DNA of 64,000 nt from Pseudomonadota bacterium. GTDB lineage: Bacteria; Pseudomonadota; Gammaproteobacteria; Burkholderiales; Methylophilaceae. The stretch covers positions 248,001 to 312,000 of the forward strand of contig JAKOVB010000067.1 of NCBI GenBank assembly GCA_029782295.1, written 5' to 3'. A program made the position numbers and the translations under genes. The notes beneath the pieces were generated by a model. The model did no database searches and was not told the origin of the DNA. It was given only the letters and a program-made list of their open reading frames with translations. Shown piece by piece: positions 17,002 through 25,940 of the stretch; within the stretch, counting starts at the first letter, position 1, and each line of letters starts with the position of its first letter.

Positions 17002-18453
17002 ATGGCAGCGAAACTGATCCAAAGCGCTAAACCCATATCTCAGGAGGCGATCGCCAAGTCCACGCATCTGTTGATCGTTCTACCTGAATCCAGGCCCGAG
17101 GTGCCATGCGGGGACGTGCTGGATGCCAGGCTGAAGCGGGCCAAGGCCAAGTATGAGGAACTCGCCAAGTCACCGATCCATGCCGACCTGCCGGGTGGCG
17201 GCCATGTAGCCTGGGTAGTGCTGAAATCTGGCCAGTCGGTGTTCGAACAGCATACCGTCCTGCGCAAGGCCATGGCGCCCTTGCTCGAAGAAGAGCCTGA
17301 TACGCTGAATATTGCCGTGCTGGGGTCTGCCGAGCAGCGCGCGAGTGCGGCAGAAGCCGCGGTCTACGTTGCCTGGGTCAATGGCACATCCCTGCCGACA
17401 CGCAAGAAAAAGGACAAACCCTGGACACTCGGCAAGATCAGGCTGCACGGCCACGACGATGCCGACGATTTTGCCGCCCTGGCGGCCCGCGCCGAGGGCA
17501 ATCTGCTGGCGCGCAGCCTGACGCAATTGCCCGCCAACGACCTGACGCCGGGTCTGTACCGCAAGTTCGTGCGAGAACTTGCTGACAAGCAGGGCTGGAA
17601 GCATGAGGAATATGACCTGAAGAAACTGCGCAAGATGGGAGCAGGGGCCTTCGTTGCCGTGGCGCAGGGTTCCGAGCCGGAAGATGCCGCCATCGTGCAC
17701 CTGACCTACACCCCGAAGAAAAGCAGGAAAACCATTGCGCTGGTAGGCAAGGGCATCTGTTTCGATACCGGCGGGCACAATCTCAAGCCGGCCCGCTATA
17801 TGCATGGCATGCACGAAGACATGAACGGTTCGGCGGTGGCGCTGGGGATCCTGCTGGCAGCTACGCAAAGCAAGCTGCCGGTGCGGATCGACTGCTGGCT
17901 GGCCATCGCGCAGAACCATATCGGGCCCCTCGCATACAAACAGAACGATGTGGTGACCGCGCTCAACGGTACCACCATCGAAATCATCCACACCGACGCC
18001 GAAGGGCGCATGGTGCTGGCCGATACGCTCACCCTCGCTTCTCGGGAGAAGCCGGACCTCATGATCGATTTCGCCACCCTGACCGGCAGCATGATGACGG
18101 CCTTGGGCAGCCGCTACAGCGGTGTTCTTGGCAACCGGCCGGAGCTGCTTTGCCAGGCCGTCGGAGTTGGTGCAAAGGTCGGTGAGCGCGTCAACGCGTT
18201 TCCATTCGATGCAGATTACGATGAGGAGCTAGATTCCGACATTGCTGATGTCAAGCAATGCACCCTGGATGGTGATGCCGACCATATCATCGCTGCGCGC
18301 TTCCTGTCGAAGTTCATCGAAAACGATCCGGCATGGCTTCATGTGGATCTGTCCGCGGTCCGCAACAAAGGTGGCCTGGGTGCGGTGATGGGGGATGTCA
18401 CTGGATTCGGGGTCGGGCTGGGGCTTGGGTTGGTTGTGGCGGCGGTGGAGTAG
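17002..18453 (+). CDS. M17-family leucyl aminopeptidase
   Basis: A 483-aa cytosolic metallo-aminopeptidase that removes N-terminal residues from peptides. The C-terminal catalytic domain has the metal/catalytic blocks GKGICFDTGGHNLKP (Lys and Asp), HEDMNGSAVAL, and HTDAEGRMVLADTLTLAS (Asp, Glu and catalytic Arg). The family more often shows FDSGG and NTDAEGR, so this is a divergent subgroup rather than canonical PepA. The N-terminal domain (1-170) is variable. ATG 17002 is preceded by AAAGGA. It is a single gene; no clear terminator follows. Confidence 0.92.
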   Translation: MAAKLIQSAKPISQEAIAKSTHLLIVLPESRPEVPCGDVLDARLKRAKAKYEELAKSPIHADLPGGGHVAWVVLKSGQSVFEQHTVLRKAMAPLLEEEPDTLNIAVLGSAEQRASAAEAAVYVAWVNGTSLPTRKKKDKPWTLGKIRLHGHDDADDFAALAARAEGNLLARSLTQLPANDLTPGLYRKFVRELADKQGWKHEEYDLKKLRKMGAGAFVAVAQGSEPEDAAIVHLTYTPKKSRKTIALVGKGICFDTGGHNLKPARYMHGMHEDMNGSAVALGILLAATQSKLPVRIDCWLAIAQNHIGPLAYKQNDVVTALNGTTIEIIHTDAEGRMVLADTLTLASREKPDLMIDFATLTGSMMTALGSRYSGVLGNRPELLCQAVGVGAKVGERVNAFPFDADYDEELDSDIADVKQCTLDGDADHIIAARFLSKFIENDPAWLHVDLSAVRNKGGLGAVMGDVTGFGVGLGLGLVVAAVE

Positions 18454-18558
18454 CAGGCGATTGAATGGCTGTTCTTCCGCAACCAGAAGCAGCCCTTTAA
18501 ATATATATATGACAAATTGGTTGAAGGAGTATTCTGATTCTTTGGAAAGAGGCTTAGT

Positions 18559-18648
18559 ATGTCTATCGATGGCTATCAATTTTTGGAGGTTAATTTTGGG
18601 TCAGCAGATACTTGGTTAAATCTTGGCTGGTCAATTAAAAAGTTGTGA
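18559..18648 (+). other. 29-codon ORF of uncertain status
   Basis: An ATG at 18559 with AGAGG 6 nt upstream opens a short frame (MSIDGYQFLEVNFGSADTWL then nine residues). The composition looks more like protein than random sequence, but it is tiny and has no recognised homology. It may be a gene remnant at the edge of the AT-rich segment. The remainder of 18454-18664 shows nothing else. Confidence 0.2.
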
Positions 18649-18664
18649 GTATCTCTCTAGCAAG

Positions 18665-21118
18665 CTATTGATCCACCACGCTTACCGTATTCCGCCCAGA
18701 ACTCTTAGCCGCATACAATCCTTTGTCAGCCAGATTCAGAAGCACATCAAGATTATTTTCCGGGGATGTTAATGAGCTGACTCCTATTGAAACAGTAAAT
18801 CTTATCGGCAGCCCTCTTTCAATGGGTACTTTGGAAGAACCAATAGCATCTCTCAAACGCTCAGCGACTTCAGCGGCTTCAGTTCTTGATGTTTCAGGTA
18901 ATAGCACAGCGAACTCTTCGCCACCTATGCGCCCGATGATATCCACCTCACGCAAGGTCACCCGGCAGACATCAGCCAGATTCTTGAGCACTAGATCTCC
19001 TGCTTTATGCCCATGAGTATCATTAATCTGCTTAAAGTGATCAATGTCGATCATGAGTAATGACAAGTCATTTTCATAGCGAATTGCACGAGACAGTTCC
19101 AGTTCGGCTTCATGCACGAAGTGTCCTCGATTACTTACTCCGGTCAAGTAATCAATATGCGCCTGACGTTCCAGTTCCTTCTCAAATAATTTTTGTTGGG
19201 TGATATCCATCACCACGCCGTAAACATGAGTTGGCTTTCCTTGTGGATCCCGTTCGACATGGCCTAACACATGCACCCAGACAATCCTGCCATCGCTCGG
19301 TCGCTTATAAGGGTGAATCATGTCGTATCGTGGAATAGCACCATCAACGGCGGCGAGATAGTTAGCTAGTGTGGCATCCGCTAATTTCTTGTCTGCAGCT
19401 TCAAGGTTGACGTACCAATCATTCCGAATGTGGTAGCGGAAATCATTCCTGGGAGGGTCCCCAAAGATCTCGATAAGACGTGGCGAGGAGGTGTAATACT
19501 CGTCACCTTCACTGAAATCAATGTTCCAGTGGCCAGCATTTGCAAGTTCCAGTGCCTGATTACTAAGAAACTCTGACTTTTTAATAGTCTCATTTGCTAG
19601 ACGAAGGTTTTCTAAGATGCTCTTTGAGGCGGTCATGTCCTGAATAATAACAATGTAACCATTAGGTGCATTTACCGGGCCATGGGGAGTATAAGTGAGA
19701 TGGATGTAGACCTTATCTTCTTCTGACTTTATTGTTTCGTACATCCGATGCTCTTTGATAGCATTGAAGTCAATAAAGCGCTCTTCAGTCGCCATCTCTC
19801 CCTGAAGGATCTTTGCTTTTGTTTCATTAGATATAGACGGGTCATCAAAGAGGCAATAGTTTGTTAAAGGGTCATCTTCACTGACGCCAAAGTATTGGCG
19901 CGCTAGACTGTTTACCGCGATGACCTTCCCCTTCGAGTCGAAGGCGTTGATTCCGACAGGTGCATTCATAAAGTATTTATGAAAGCGTTTTTCATTCTCG
20001 AGCAATAATTGCTCGGCTTCTTTGCGTTCAGTGATGTCCTGCGATGTGCCGTGAAGTGAGATGACTTGTCCATCTGCATCCAGATGAACCTGGCCTTGGC
20101 TATGCACCCAGCGCGTAGATTGGTCTTTCGGACGAACGATGCGGTATTCTTTATTTAAGGATTTTTTACAAGCAAGCACTTCTTTTTGGAGATGATCAGC
20201 AACCATCACGCGGTCGTCAGGGTGGACGAGCATCAGCCACCCCTCTATGGAGTGTGGGTAGAATGCATCAATCCCGAACAACTCATCAATAAATGCGGAA
20301 GTTTCAAATTGTCCGGTAGCAACATTTAATGTGAATGAGCCTATGCCCGCAATTCTTTGAGATTCCAGTAGGCGACTTTCACTTTGCTCAAGAAGTAAAG
20401 TGTTTAGCTTGCTTTCGGTAATATCCCTGGCTACTCCAAACAAACCAATGATCTGCCCTCTTTCATCCGTAATCGGGTACTTGCGATTATCAACCCATCC
20501 CTTTTTTCCGTCCTTGGTCAACGTCTCCTGAATTTCCATGGCAACATGAATGCCAGCGAATACCTGTTTCTCAAGCCGGTAGTAGATGTCGGCATATTCT
20601 TCCGGAAAAACATCGTAGTCGGTCTGGCCGAGGAGATCGGTCCAGTGTTCGGCGGGAGAACAAAGCGACACGAGTGTTTGGCTGGCTCCAGTGAATACGT
20701 GGTTGCTGTCTTTAAAGTAGATGTAGTCGTTAGTGTTTTCCATCATGGCCTTGAAGTTCGCCATCATGGGTGTGTGACTGTCTTTTTGGTAAATGCTTTT
20801 TGCGTCCTGTAACACTAGTGTCAGCAATGGCACAGTAGCGTCCTGAGTCTTGGCATAGCTCAACCTGACTATGCGGATTCGACTATTTGCCTGCCTAAGC
20901 CGAAAAGTAAAACTTCCAGATGATGGAATAGTGTCAGTGGAGAAAAGGCTTTCTTTGAGATCATAATCTTCGGGGTGGATGCGGTCCTGAAGTAATAGCC
21001 TTCCGCTCAGAAAATCTTCTGCATTAAAGCCAAGCATTCCTTCTATATCCCCGCCAATCGATACTAAATCGGGGACTGAATTTAGCCTAAACTGTACATT
21101 TACTTCATTGATTTGCAT
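18665..21118 (-). CDS. Multi-PAS diguanylate cyclase
   Basis: An 817-aa protein with about five PAS domains in series (approximately residues 10-110, 120-240, 250-370, 375-500, 510-645) and a C-terminal GGDEF domain. PAC-type endings such as GVARDITESK, GTSQDITERK, VIIQDMTASK and GVVMDITQQK mark the borders. The active-site loop is RIGGEEFAVLLP and the inhibitory I-site REVD lies five residues before it, so a catalytically competent, feedback-inhibited cyclase is expected. No membrane helix and no EAL domain are seen; it should be a soluble sensor making c-di-GMP. Ligands of the PAS domains are unknown. It is monocistronic, 219 nt after the next GGDEF-EAL gene. Confidence 0.93.
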   Translation of the reverse strand: MQINEVNVQFRLNSVPDLVSIGGDIEGMLGFNAEDFLSGRLLLQDRIHPEDYDLKESLFSTDTIPSSGSFTFRLRQANSRIRIVRLSYAKTQDATVPLLTLVLQDAKSIYQKDSHTPMMANFKAMMENTNDYIYFKDSNHVFTGASQTLVSLCSPAEHWTDLLGQTDYDVFPEEYADIYYRLEKQVFAGIHVAMEIQETLTKDGKKGWVDNRKYPITDERGQIIGLFGVARDITESKLNTLLLEQSESRLLESQRIAGIGSFTLNVATGQFETSAFIDELFGIDAFYPHSIEGWLMLVHPDDRVMVADHLQKEVLACKKSLNKEYRIVRPKDQSTRWVHSQGQVHLDADGQVISLHGTSQDITERKEAEQLLLENEKRFHKYFMNAPVGINAFDSKGKVIAVNSLARQYFGVSEDDPLTNYCLFDDPSISNETKAKILQGEMATEERFIDFNAIKEHRMYETIKSEEDKVYIHLTYTPHGPVNAPNGYIVIIQDMTASKSILENLRLANETIKKSEFLSNQALELANAGHWNIDFSEGDEYYTSSPRLIEIFGDPPRNDFRYHIRNDWYVNLEAADKKLADATLANYLAAVDGAIPRYDMIHPYKRPSDGRIVWVHVLGHVERDPQGKPTHVYGVVMDITQQKLFEKELERQAHIDYLTGVSNRGHFVHEAELELSRAIRYENDLSLLMIDIDHFKQINDTHGHKAGDLVLKNLADVCRVTLREVDIIGRIGGEEFAVLLPETSRTEAAEVAERLRDAIGSSKVPIERGLPIRFTVSIGVSSLTSPENNLDVLLNLADKGLYAAKSSGRNTVSVVDQ

Positions 21119-21214
21119 GAAGTCATTTAACTCTTGAGAATTAATATCGTCAACTGAGCATGTCAGACGATGGAATAAAGAAGTGAACCAGACATGTCAG
21201 CCAATTTGACCAAG

Positions 21215-21228
21215 AAGGAGGCCTCCTT
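21215..21228. repeat. 14-bp perfect palindrome
   Basis: AAGGAGGCCTCCTT is a perfect palindrome in the 219-nt gap between the two GGDEF genes. It is flanked by CCAAG and GG, which extend pairing imperfectly. No T-run follows on either strand, so it is more likely an operator or RNA hairpin than an intrinsic terminator. The octamer CATGTCAG also occurs twice just to its left. Confidence 0.4.
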
Positions 21229-21337
21229 GGACAAAAGTTCCTACACTTTTACATGTTAGGTACCCTGTACGACCGTTTTGGGATATATCAAATTTTCTTT
21301 GCATTTGTGCTGAGCCTATTTCCACGATGGGGTTGGA

Positions 21338-23491
21338 TTAATATAAGTCCCTTGTTGGAAGGCTTATATGAAAGCCCTGAGCGTAATTGATCCCCATATG
21401 TTGAAGTGCTTCAAGAATTTCCTGATTTTCTACAAACTCTGCAACGGTAAGAATCCCAATGTCCTGACATAATCTTGAAAGATTGTGTACTAATGCATAA
21501 TCAATTTTAGAATTGAGAATGTTTCGCACAAATGCACCGTCAATTTTGACGTATTCAAAATGCAGTTCTCTCAGGTAATGGAAAGAGTTATAGCCACTGC
21601 CAAAATCATCTAACGCAAATGAAAACCCCTTTTCCCGAAGATTGGTAAGAAATTTGCGCATATTGGTCATGTCACTAATGGCATCTCGCTCCAAGATTTC
21701 GAAGACAATACAGCTTGGTGGTATTTGCAACTGATTGCATAACTCTTCGGCATAGCCTAAAACACCTCGCCCCTGGATTTCCTGTGCCGAAAGGTTAAGA
21801 AACAATTTAGAGCAAGTGGAGTCTGTCTCTGAACCCATATGTGCATGCTTGGCCCGGAATGCCTTGCTGATTATCACTCGATCAAGTTCACGCCCCATGC
21901 CGTACTTTTCAACTGCATCAATAAACATCCCTGCTGAGAGTATTCGCCCGTCTGGTTCAACGAGTCTTGCCAGTGTCTCGCGGGCAAAAAGTTCACCAGT
22001 TTTGCAATCGACAATGGCGTGGTAATAGGGAATTATGCGATCTTGCTGTAAGGCTTCTCTTAATTTTTCAGCGTAATCCCGGGTGTGACGACTAACTTCA
22101 ACTTGTGCTTCCAGTGACTCAAGTGTGCATGTGCCATCCTTACCCATCTCCTTGGCGCGATACATGGCAACGTCTACGCCTGCGAGGAGATCCGCCAAAT
22201 TTTCTGAATCATGCGGGTAAGTAACAATGCCGATAGAAACCGTTTGATGAAACCGTTTCCCATCAGGGGTTGTGAAAGACTGGTCGCGCAATCTATTAGC
22301 CAGCAATGTCGCTGCAGTTGTCGCTCCCTCTCTCCCGGTCTCGGTCAGAATGATTGCAAATTCGTCTCCGCCGATACGGGCGGCAAGGTCGCCTTTACGA
22401 ACATGGCTCTGTAACAACTCGGCAACGCCTCTTAGTACTTCGTCACCGATAAGATGGCCATATGCGTCGTTGATGTCCTTAAAGTCGTCCAGATCCAGCA
22501 GCAATAGTGAAAACTCATGCTGATGCCGCCCTGATCTCCCAATTTCGTATTCAAGCATGCTGTTGAACTGGCGACGATTGTAGATCCCGGTTAGAGGGTC
22601 GTGGATTGCATAGTATTCAAGTTCAGAGAGAGTTCGTGAAAGCACCTTGCTGGAACCAACAACCATCACCATCACCGAAAGTATCGCTCTCACGATACTT
22701 TCTTCCTGAGGGCTTAAATCTCCGATGGATACATATGCCACCCCCAGAAGGCCGTCTAGTTTTGGCGTATGTTCAGGGACGGAGACTGTAATCATGCGAA
22801 CATCATTGATGCTTTCGACAATCTCATTGCTATTAACCGTGTATTCCTCAATATCAAGCGGCGCATCTAAGGGCAGGTTTAGACCTGCAATCATCTGCTT
22901 TGAAAGCATGTCTCGCGCTGTTTTCTTGACCTCATCTGAATAGTTTCCGAGGTAATAAAGAAACAGTGAAAGCCCGTGCTCCTCGGCGAAGGCAATATAG
23001 AAAAAATTAAATGGAAAGATTGAATGGAATTCGGCCAGAATTTCCTGAACAAATTCCTTCCACTGGGATATGTGTTCATGAGAAAGGACAATGCGCTCAA
23101 GAACGCGGCTTTGGCGTTCGAACAGATCCTTTTCGATTAATGTCTCTGAGAGGCTTGTAAGGGTGGAGTGAAACTCCGCCATCAAAGACTGAACATAATC
23201 CCCATTTCGGTACCATTGCCGATTTCGTTCCTCGAACAACACTTCCAGGCTTTGATCAAGGCGTCGACACATCTCTATCACCTGAGAGATGGCGTGGGAA
23301 ATAGCAGGGTCATTACTATTGGTTGCTGTTGTCTCCAACTCAGAAAGAACATCCTGATGGACGCTTCGGATGAGTTCAACCACCCCGGCACCGAATGTTT
23401 TGGTACGTGTTTGACTTTCCAAAAGTGCAGCAAGACGGTCAATGACTTGCTGACGAACTTCTTCCAGATTCTTAGGTAGCATTTGTGTCAT
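21338..23491 (-). CDS. GAF-like/GGDEF/EAL cyclic-di-GMP turnover protein
   Basis: A 717-aa protein with an N-terminal helical region (1-125), a GAF-like domain (about 130-285), GGDEF (about 295-460) and EAL (about 475-715). The cyclase loop RIGGDEFAIIL is intact, with I-site RKGD five residues before it. The phosphodiesterase motif reads ETL in place of EAL but keeps the metal-binding Glu; NLSAQEI, EILERD, DDFGSG, VKIDG and VAEFVEN are all present. Both activities are therefore possible. Its ATG overlaps the stop of the di-iron MBL gene (ATGA), so it is the likely output of the STAS/ODP operon. Confidence 0.93.
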   Translation of the reverse strand: MTQMLPKNLEEVRQQVIDRLAALLESQTRTKTFGAGVVELIRSVHQDVLSELETTATNSNDPAISHAISQVIEMCRRLDQSLEVLFEERNRQWYRNGDYVQSLMAEFHSTLTSLSETLIEKDLFERQSRVLERIVLSHEHISQWKEFVQEILAEFHSIFPFNFFYIAFAEEHGLSLFLYYLGNYSDEVKKTARDMLSKQMIAGLNLPLDAPLDIEEYTVNSNEIVESINDVRMITVSVPEHTPKLDGLLGVAYVSIGDLSPQEESIVRAILSVMVMVVGSSKVLSRTLSELEYYAIHDPLTGIYNRRQFNSMLEYEIGRSGRHQHEFSLLLLDLDDFKDINDAYGHLIGDEVLRGVAELLQSHVRKGDLAARIGGDEFAIILTETGREGATTAATLLANRLRDQSFTTPDGKRFHQTVSIGIVTYPHDSENLADLLAGVDVAMYRAKEMGKDGTCTLESLEAQVEVSRHTRDYAEKLREALQQDRIIPYYHAIVDCKTGELFARETLARLVEPDGRILSAGMFIDAVEKYGMGRELDRVIISKAFRAKHAHMGSETDSTCSKLFLNLSAQEIQGRGVLGYAEELCNQLQIPPSCIVFEILERDAISDMTNMRKFLTNLREKGFSFALDDFGSGYNSFHYLRELHFEYVKIDGAFVRNILNSKIDYALVHNLSRLCQDIGILTVAEFVENQEILEALQHMGINYAQGFHISLPTRDLY

Positions 23492-24261
23492 ACAAACTCA
23501 GTGGAAAAATGTCCACCGCTTTCCATTAGGTCTACCCCGCACTGCAAATCACGCATCCAATCAAGAAAATCCCTCACTGCAGTCCCGCGATAAACCGGGC
23601 CGTGCTGAGGTGCAATCATGTCAATTTCCAAATCTGCGATGGTATCCAGCCAACAGCGAATTGCTTTGTTTGAACACATGTATCGACGGTGGAAACCTGC
23701 AATGAACGGTAAATGGCTTGAGAAGTCATCAACGTATGCATCGTCTTTATCCATAGGCAACATTGCCGCACCGATATCGCCAGAGAATAGGATTTTAGAC
23801 ACAGGGTCGTAAACATTAATCTGACCTTCAGAGTGGAGAAAGTGAGCCGGAATGATCGTTAGCTTGAAGCCGGGAACCACCTCGCAATCCATGCCACGAT
23901 CAGGCACGCCGACAAATCTGGACATATCCTTAAGTCCATAATGCGGTAGGAAGCGAAGCCAAATGCGGGAAACATAAACTGGGCATTTGGTAAGCTCTAG
24001 CCAGGTTGATAGCCCACCCACAATATCGGGATCTTGATGGGAAAGAAAAATACCCCTGATCTGATCCGGAGGGAGATAGCGAAGCATTTCGGCTAAAACC
24101 CTTGGCATAACGCCAAAACCTCCCGGATCAAACAGTGCTCCTACACCCTCGTGAATAATCAGATATTGGTTTGAACGGATGCCATCCTCTTCTCCCGGTT
24201 CGCTCTCGTTAAGTAGAACAAATTTATGCCTCTCGGATTCAAACAGCTTGATATTGCGCAT
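23488..24261 (-). CDS. Di-iron metallo-beta-lactamase-fold protein, ODP/flavodiiron-like sensor
   Basis: A 257-aa stand-alone MBL-fold protein resembling the di-iron domain of flavodiiron proteins. Likely ligands are H75, D77 and D79 in SHQDPD, H140 or H143 in PAHFLHSEGQ, D162 in FSGDIGA and H220 in APQHGPVY. No flavodoxin domain is attached. Such ODP proteins are known in some bacteria as oxygen- or iron-responsive partners of chemotaxis or GGDEF proteins. Here it is coupled by ATGA to a GGDEF-EAL gene and follows a STAS gene, so a sensor role (O2, NO or redox) is more likely than NO/O2 detoxification. That role is inference. Confidence 0.85.
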   Translation of the reverse strand: MRNIKLFESERHKFVLLNESEPGEEDGIRSNQYLIIHEGVGALFDPGGFGVMPRVLAEMLRYLPPDQIRGIFLSHQDPDIVGGLSTWLELTKCPVYVSRIWLRFLPHYGLKDMSRFVGVPDRGMDCEVVPGFKLTIIPAHFLHSEGQINVYDPVSKILFSGDIGAAMLPMDKDDAYVDDFSSHLPFIAGFHRRYMCSNKAIRCWLDTIADLEIDMIAPQHGPVYRGTAVRDFLDWMRDLQCGVDLMESGGHFSTEFV

Positions 24262-24285
24262 TGAAACTCCGCATCAACGTAAAGA

Positions 24286-24705
24286 TTAAAAGGGTTTTAG
24301 GGTTGCATGCTCATTTACTGGATGGATTCTGACGCAGTCTGGGCCAGGGAAATCGCAATTTGCCTGGAAGCAGTTTGAGCAGGCTTTGTGCTGGGAGGCA
24401 GATATGTGATGGCTGCCAAAATGACGGGTAAGCAAACCAGATTCAAATAAATGATGAATATCCGGACTGGAATCGATGATGCTGAGTTGTAACTTCCCAT
24501 GGACCATCTCCGCGATCAGAAGCATTGCCCCGATTGCGCAGGTGTTGAGTGAAGTAACTTTATCCAGTGAAATCTGAATTCGTTTGACGTCTCCTTTATG
24601 AACTTGGGATTTAGATGCTTCTAAAAGTTCACGTGCAAGTGAGAAATCAAAATCGCCTGAAATTGTAATTTGCAGCAATTCAGCTGCTTGGTGAAAAGCG
24701 ATCAT
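24286..24705 (-). CDS. STAS-domain protein with four-cysteine C-terminal tail
   Basis: A protein of about 139 aa. Residues 1-100 look like a STAS (SpoIIAA-like) domain: ITISGDFDFSLARELLEA, then the phosphosite-like loop VTSLNTCAIGAMLLI. The usual D-S-S/T-G-L loop is changed to N-T-C-A-I, so regulation by Ser phosphorylation is doubtful. The tail has C109-x2-C112-x4-C117-x6-C124, a spacing suited to a metal or iron-sulfur site. ATG 24705 has GGTGGG upstream; in-frame TTG 24723 and GTG 24720 are alternatives. It is first in an operon with the ODP-like and GGDEF-EAL genes, 24 nt ahead of the former. Confidence 0.75.
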   Translation of the reverse strand: MIAFHQAAELLQITISGDFDFSLARELLEASKSQVHKGDVKRIQISLDKVTSLNTCAIGAMLLIAEMVHGKLQLSIIDSSPDIHHLFESGLLTRHFGSHHISASQHKACSNCFQANCDFPGPDCVRIHPVNEHATLKPF

Positions 24706-24723
24706 GCTAAAGACACCCACCAA

Positions 24724-25098
24724 AGGAACGATAAGTTGGGTGCCAAGTGGGACAAAAAGAGTCGTGGTGACCTACTGAGAACTCTATAAATTGATCGAGC
24801 ACAAACCCACCCCTGCCAAAATGGCTCCAACTAAATTTTCCAAAATTTTGAGAAATTCAGGAGGCGGGTTTTAGGCCTCAAAAACCTTGCACCGGGGGCT
24901 TGGGAACAAGGCGATGTATTTTTACACTGAGGTGCTGATTACATCAAGATCTAATTGGATGCTTTTGCGAAAGGAAGTATTGAGTCCATCCAAAAATTGC
25001 GGTGTGGTTCGGTTCCCAGGGGGAGCAAATAGGGAGAGAAAATTTGTTAAGTATCCTGCATACATTACCCACGTATCTGTTGCTTAGTCGTAGTCTGA
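24724..25098. other. Intergenic region with an imperfect inverted repeat
   Basis: This 375-nt stretch contains an inverted repeat (AAACCC.CC.CCTG at about 24803-24814, complement at about 24857-24871) enclosing roughly 45 nt with two AAAATTTT-like blocks. It could be a scar of a small mobile element or an RNA hairpin. TTGGCAC on the minus strand (24740-24746) resembles a sigma-54 -24 box, but the -12 GC is missing. The 66-codon plus-strand ORF here has no protein-like features. Confidence 0.35.
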
Positions 25099-25722
25099 CT
25101 ATTCATATTCCACCATTACTTCATTACGTCTGAGGAAAGGTAACGTCCAAGGGGGATTGTATCGGGCAAGCTCAGGTACACCGACAGGTTTGAGGTGCTT
25201 GCTGACCATCCAAGACAGCAGTTCTTCAGTCTTTTTAGCTGTTTTCGTTTCACTAGCCAGTCCTGAGAAAGTGATCACCGCCACTTTGCGACCTGGCACT
25301 TCTCTCAGCTTGACTTGGGTATTGTTTGGAACCGGAAGCGTTGAGAGAGTGTATTGACTAGGCATCACAAAGCGCACTTGCCATTTGCCAGATTTTGGCA
25401 AAAGTGTCACCGGTGTTGTCATGGCGATTTTGTTATCCATCGGTTCAACCATGACGGGGGCGGTCATCGCGATCTTTGCATTAGCACCAGTATTTGCTCG
25501 ATTATTTCCAAAGATGTAGTCCGCAATCAGACGAAAACCCTTGCTTGAAGCCTCGTCCAGATCGCCTTCAACCAGCACCTCAGCGACGATCAATGGGTAG
25601 TATTGCCGCAGCTCGAAAGATTCGGTTTGTTCAAGCAACTCAAATTTTGGTTCTTCAATAGCCATAGCAACATTTGGTAACAAGCAAAGTAGGAATGTCC
25701 AGAATAGCAGATGAAATCGCAT
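25099..25722 (-). CDS. Exported SOUL-family heme-binding protein
   Basis: A 207-aa protein with a clear signal peptide (FHLLFWTFLLCLLPNVAMA, cleavage near residue 22). The SOUL/HBP fold is marked by FELRQYYPLIVAEVLVEGD, the paired IAMTAPVMVEP and IAMTTPVTLLP, and the closing PPWTLPFLRRNEVMVEYE. Family members bind heme or tetrapyrroles; a periplasmic role in heme handling is plausible but unproven. It is monocistronic and lies at the end of the AT-rich signalling segment. A functional link to the neighbouring ODP operon is only positional. Confidence 0.88.
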   Translation of the reverse strand: MRFHLLFWTFLLCLLPNVAMAIEEPKFELLEQTESFELRQYYPLIVAEVLVEGDLDEASSKGFRLIADYIFGNNRANTGANAKIAMTAPVMVEPMDNKIAMTTPVTLLPKSGKWQVRFVMPSQYTLSTLPVPNNTQVKLREVPGRKVAVITFSGLASETKTAKKTEELLSWMVSKHLKPVGVPELARYNPPWTLPFLRRNEVMVEYE

Positions 25723-25940
25723 GGTTTAGCAGACATTATTGAATTCCGTTGGAGTGCTCGATATTCATTAAGTTTCGATGTGTTCCGTTAATCCGTTGCA
25801 GCTACCAAAACGCGCCACAGTGCTCCTTCCAAGCGCATATCAAATTCTTTTACGTCCGCATGGGTCAAAAACAGGCTCGTTTGAACAGCTAAAACTTTCC
25901 TACAGATTCATCTTTTATAACGATGGTGTAAGCTGTTGTT

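Noticed and set aside
24731-24746. Sigma-54-like site upstream of the STAS gene
   Set aside because: TTGGCAC fits the -24 box, but the invariant -12 GC is replaced by AT.
24887-25087. Plus-strand ORF of 66 codons between STAS and SOUL genes
   Set aside because: No ribosome site, no motif, and the composition resembles the surrounding non-coding DNA.
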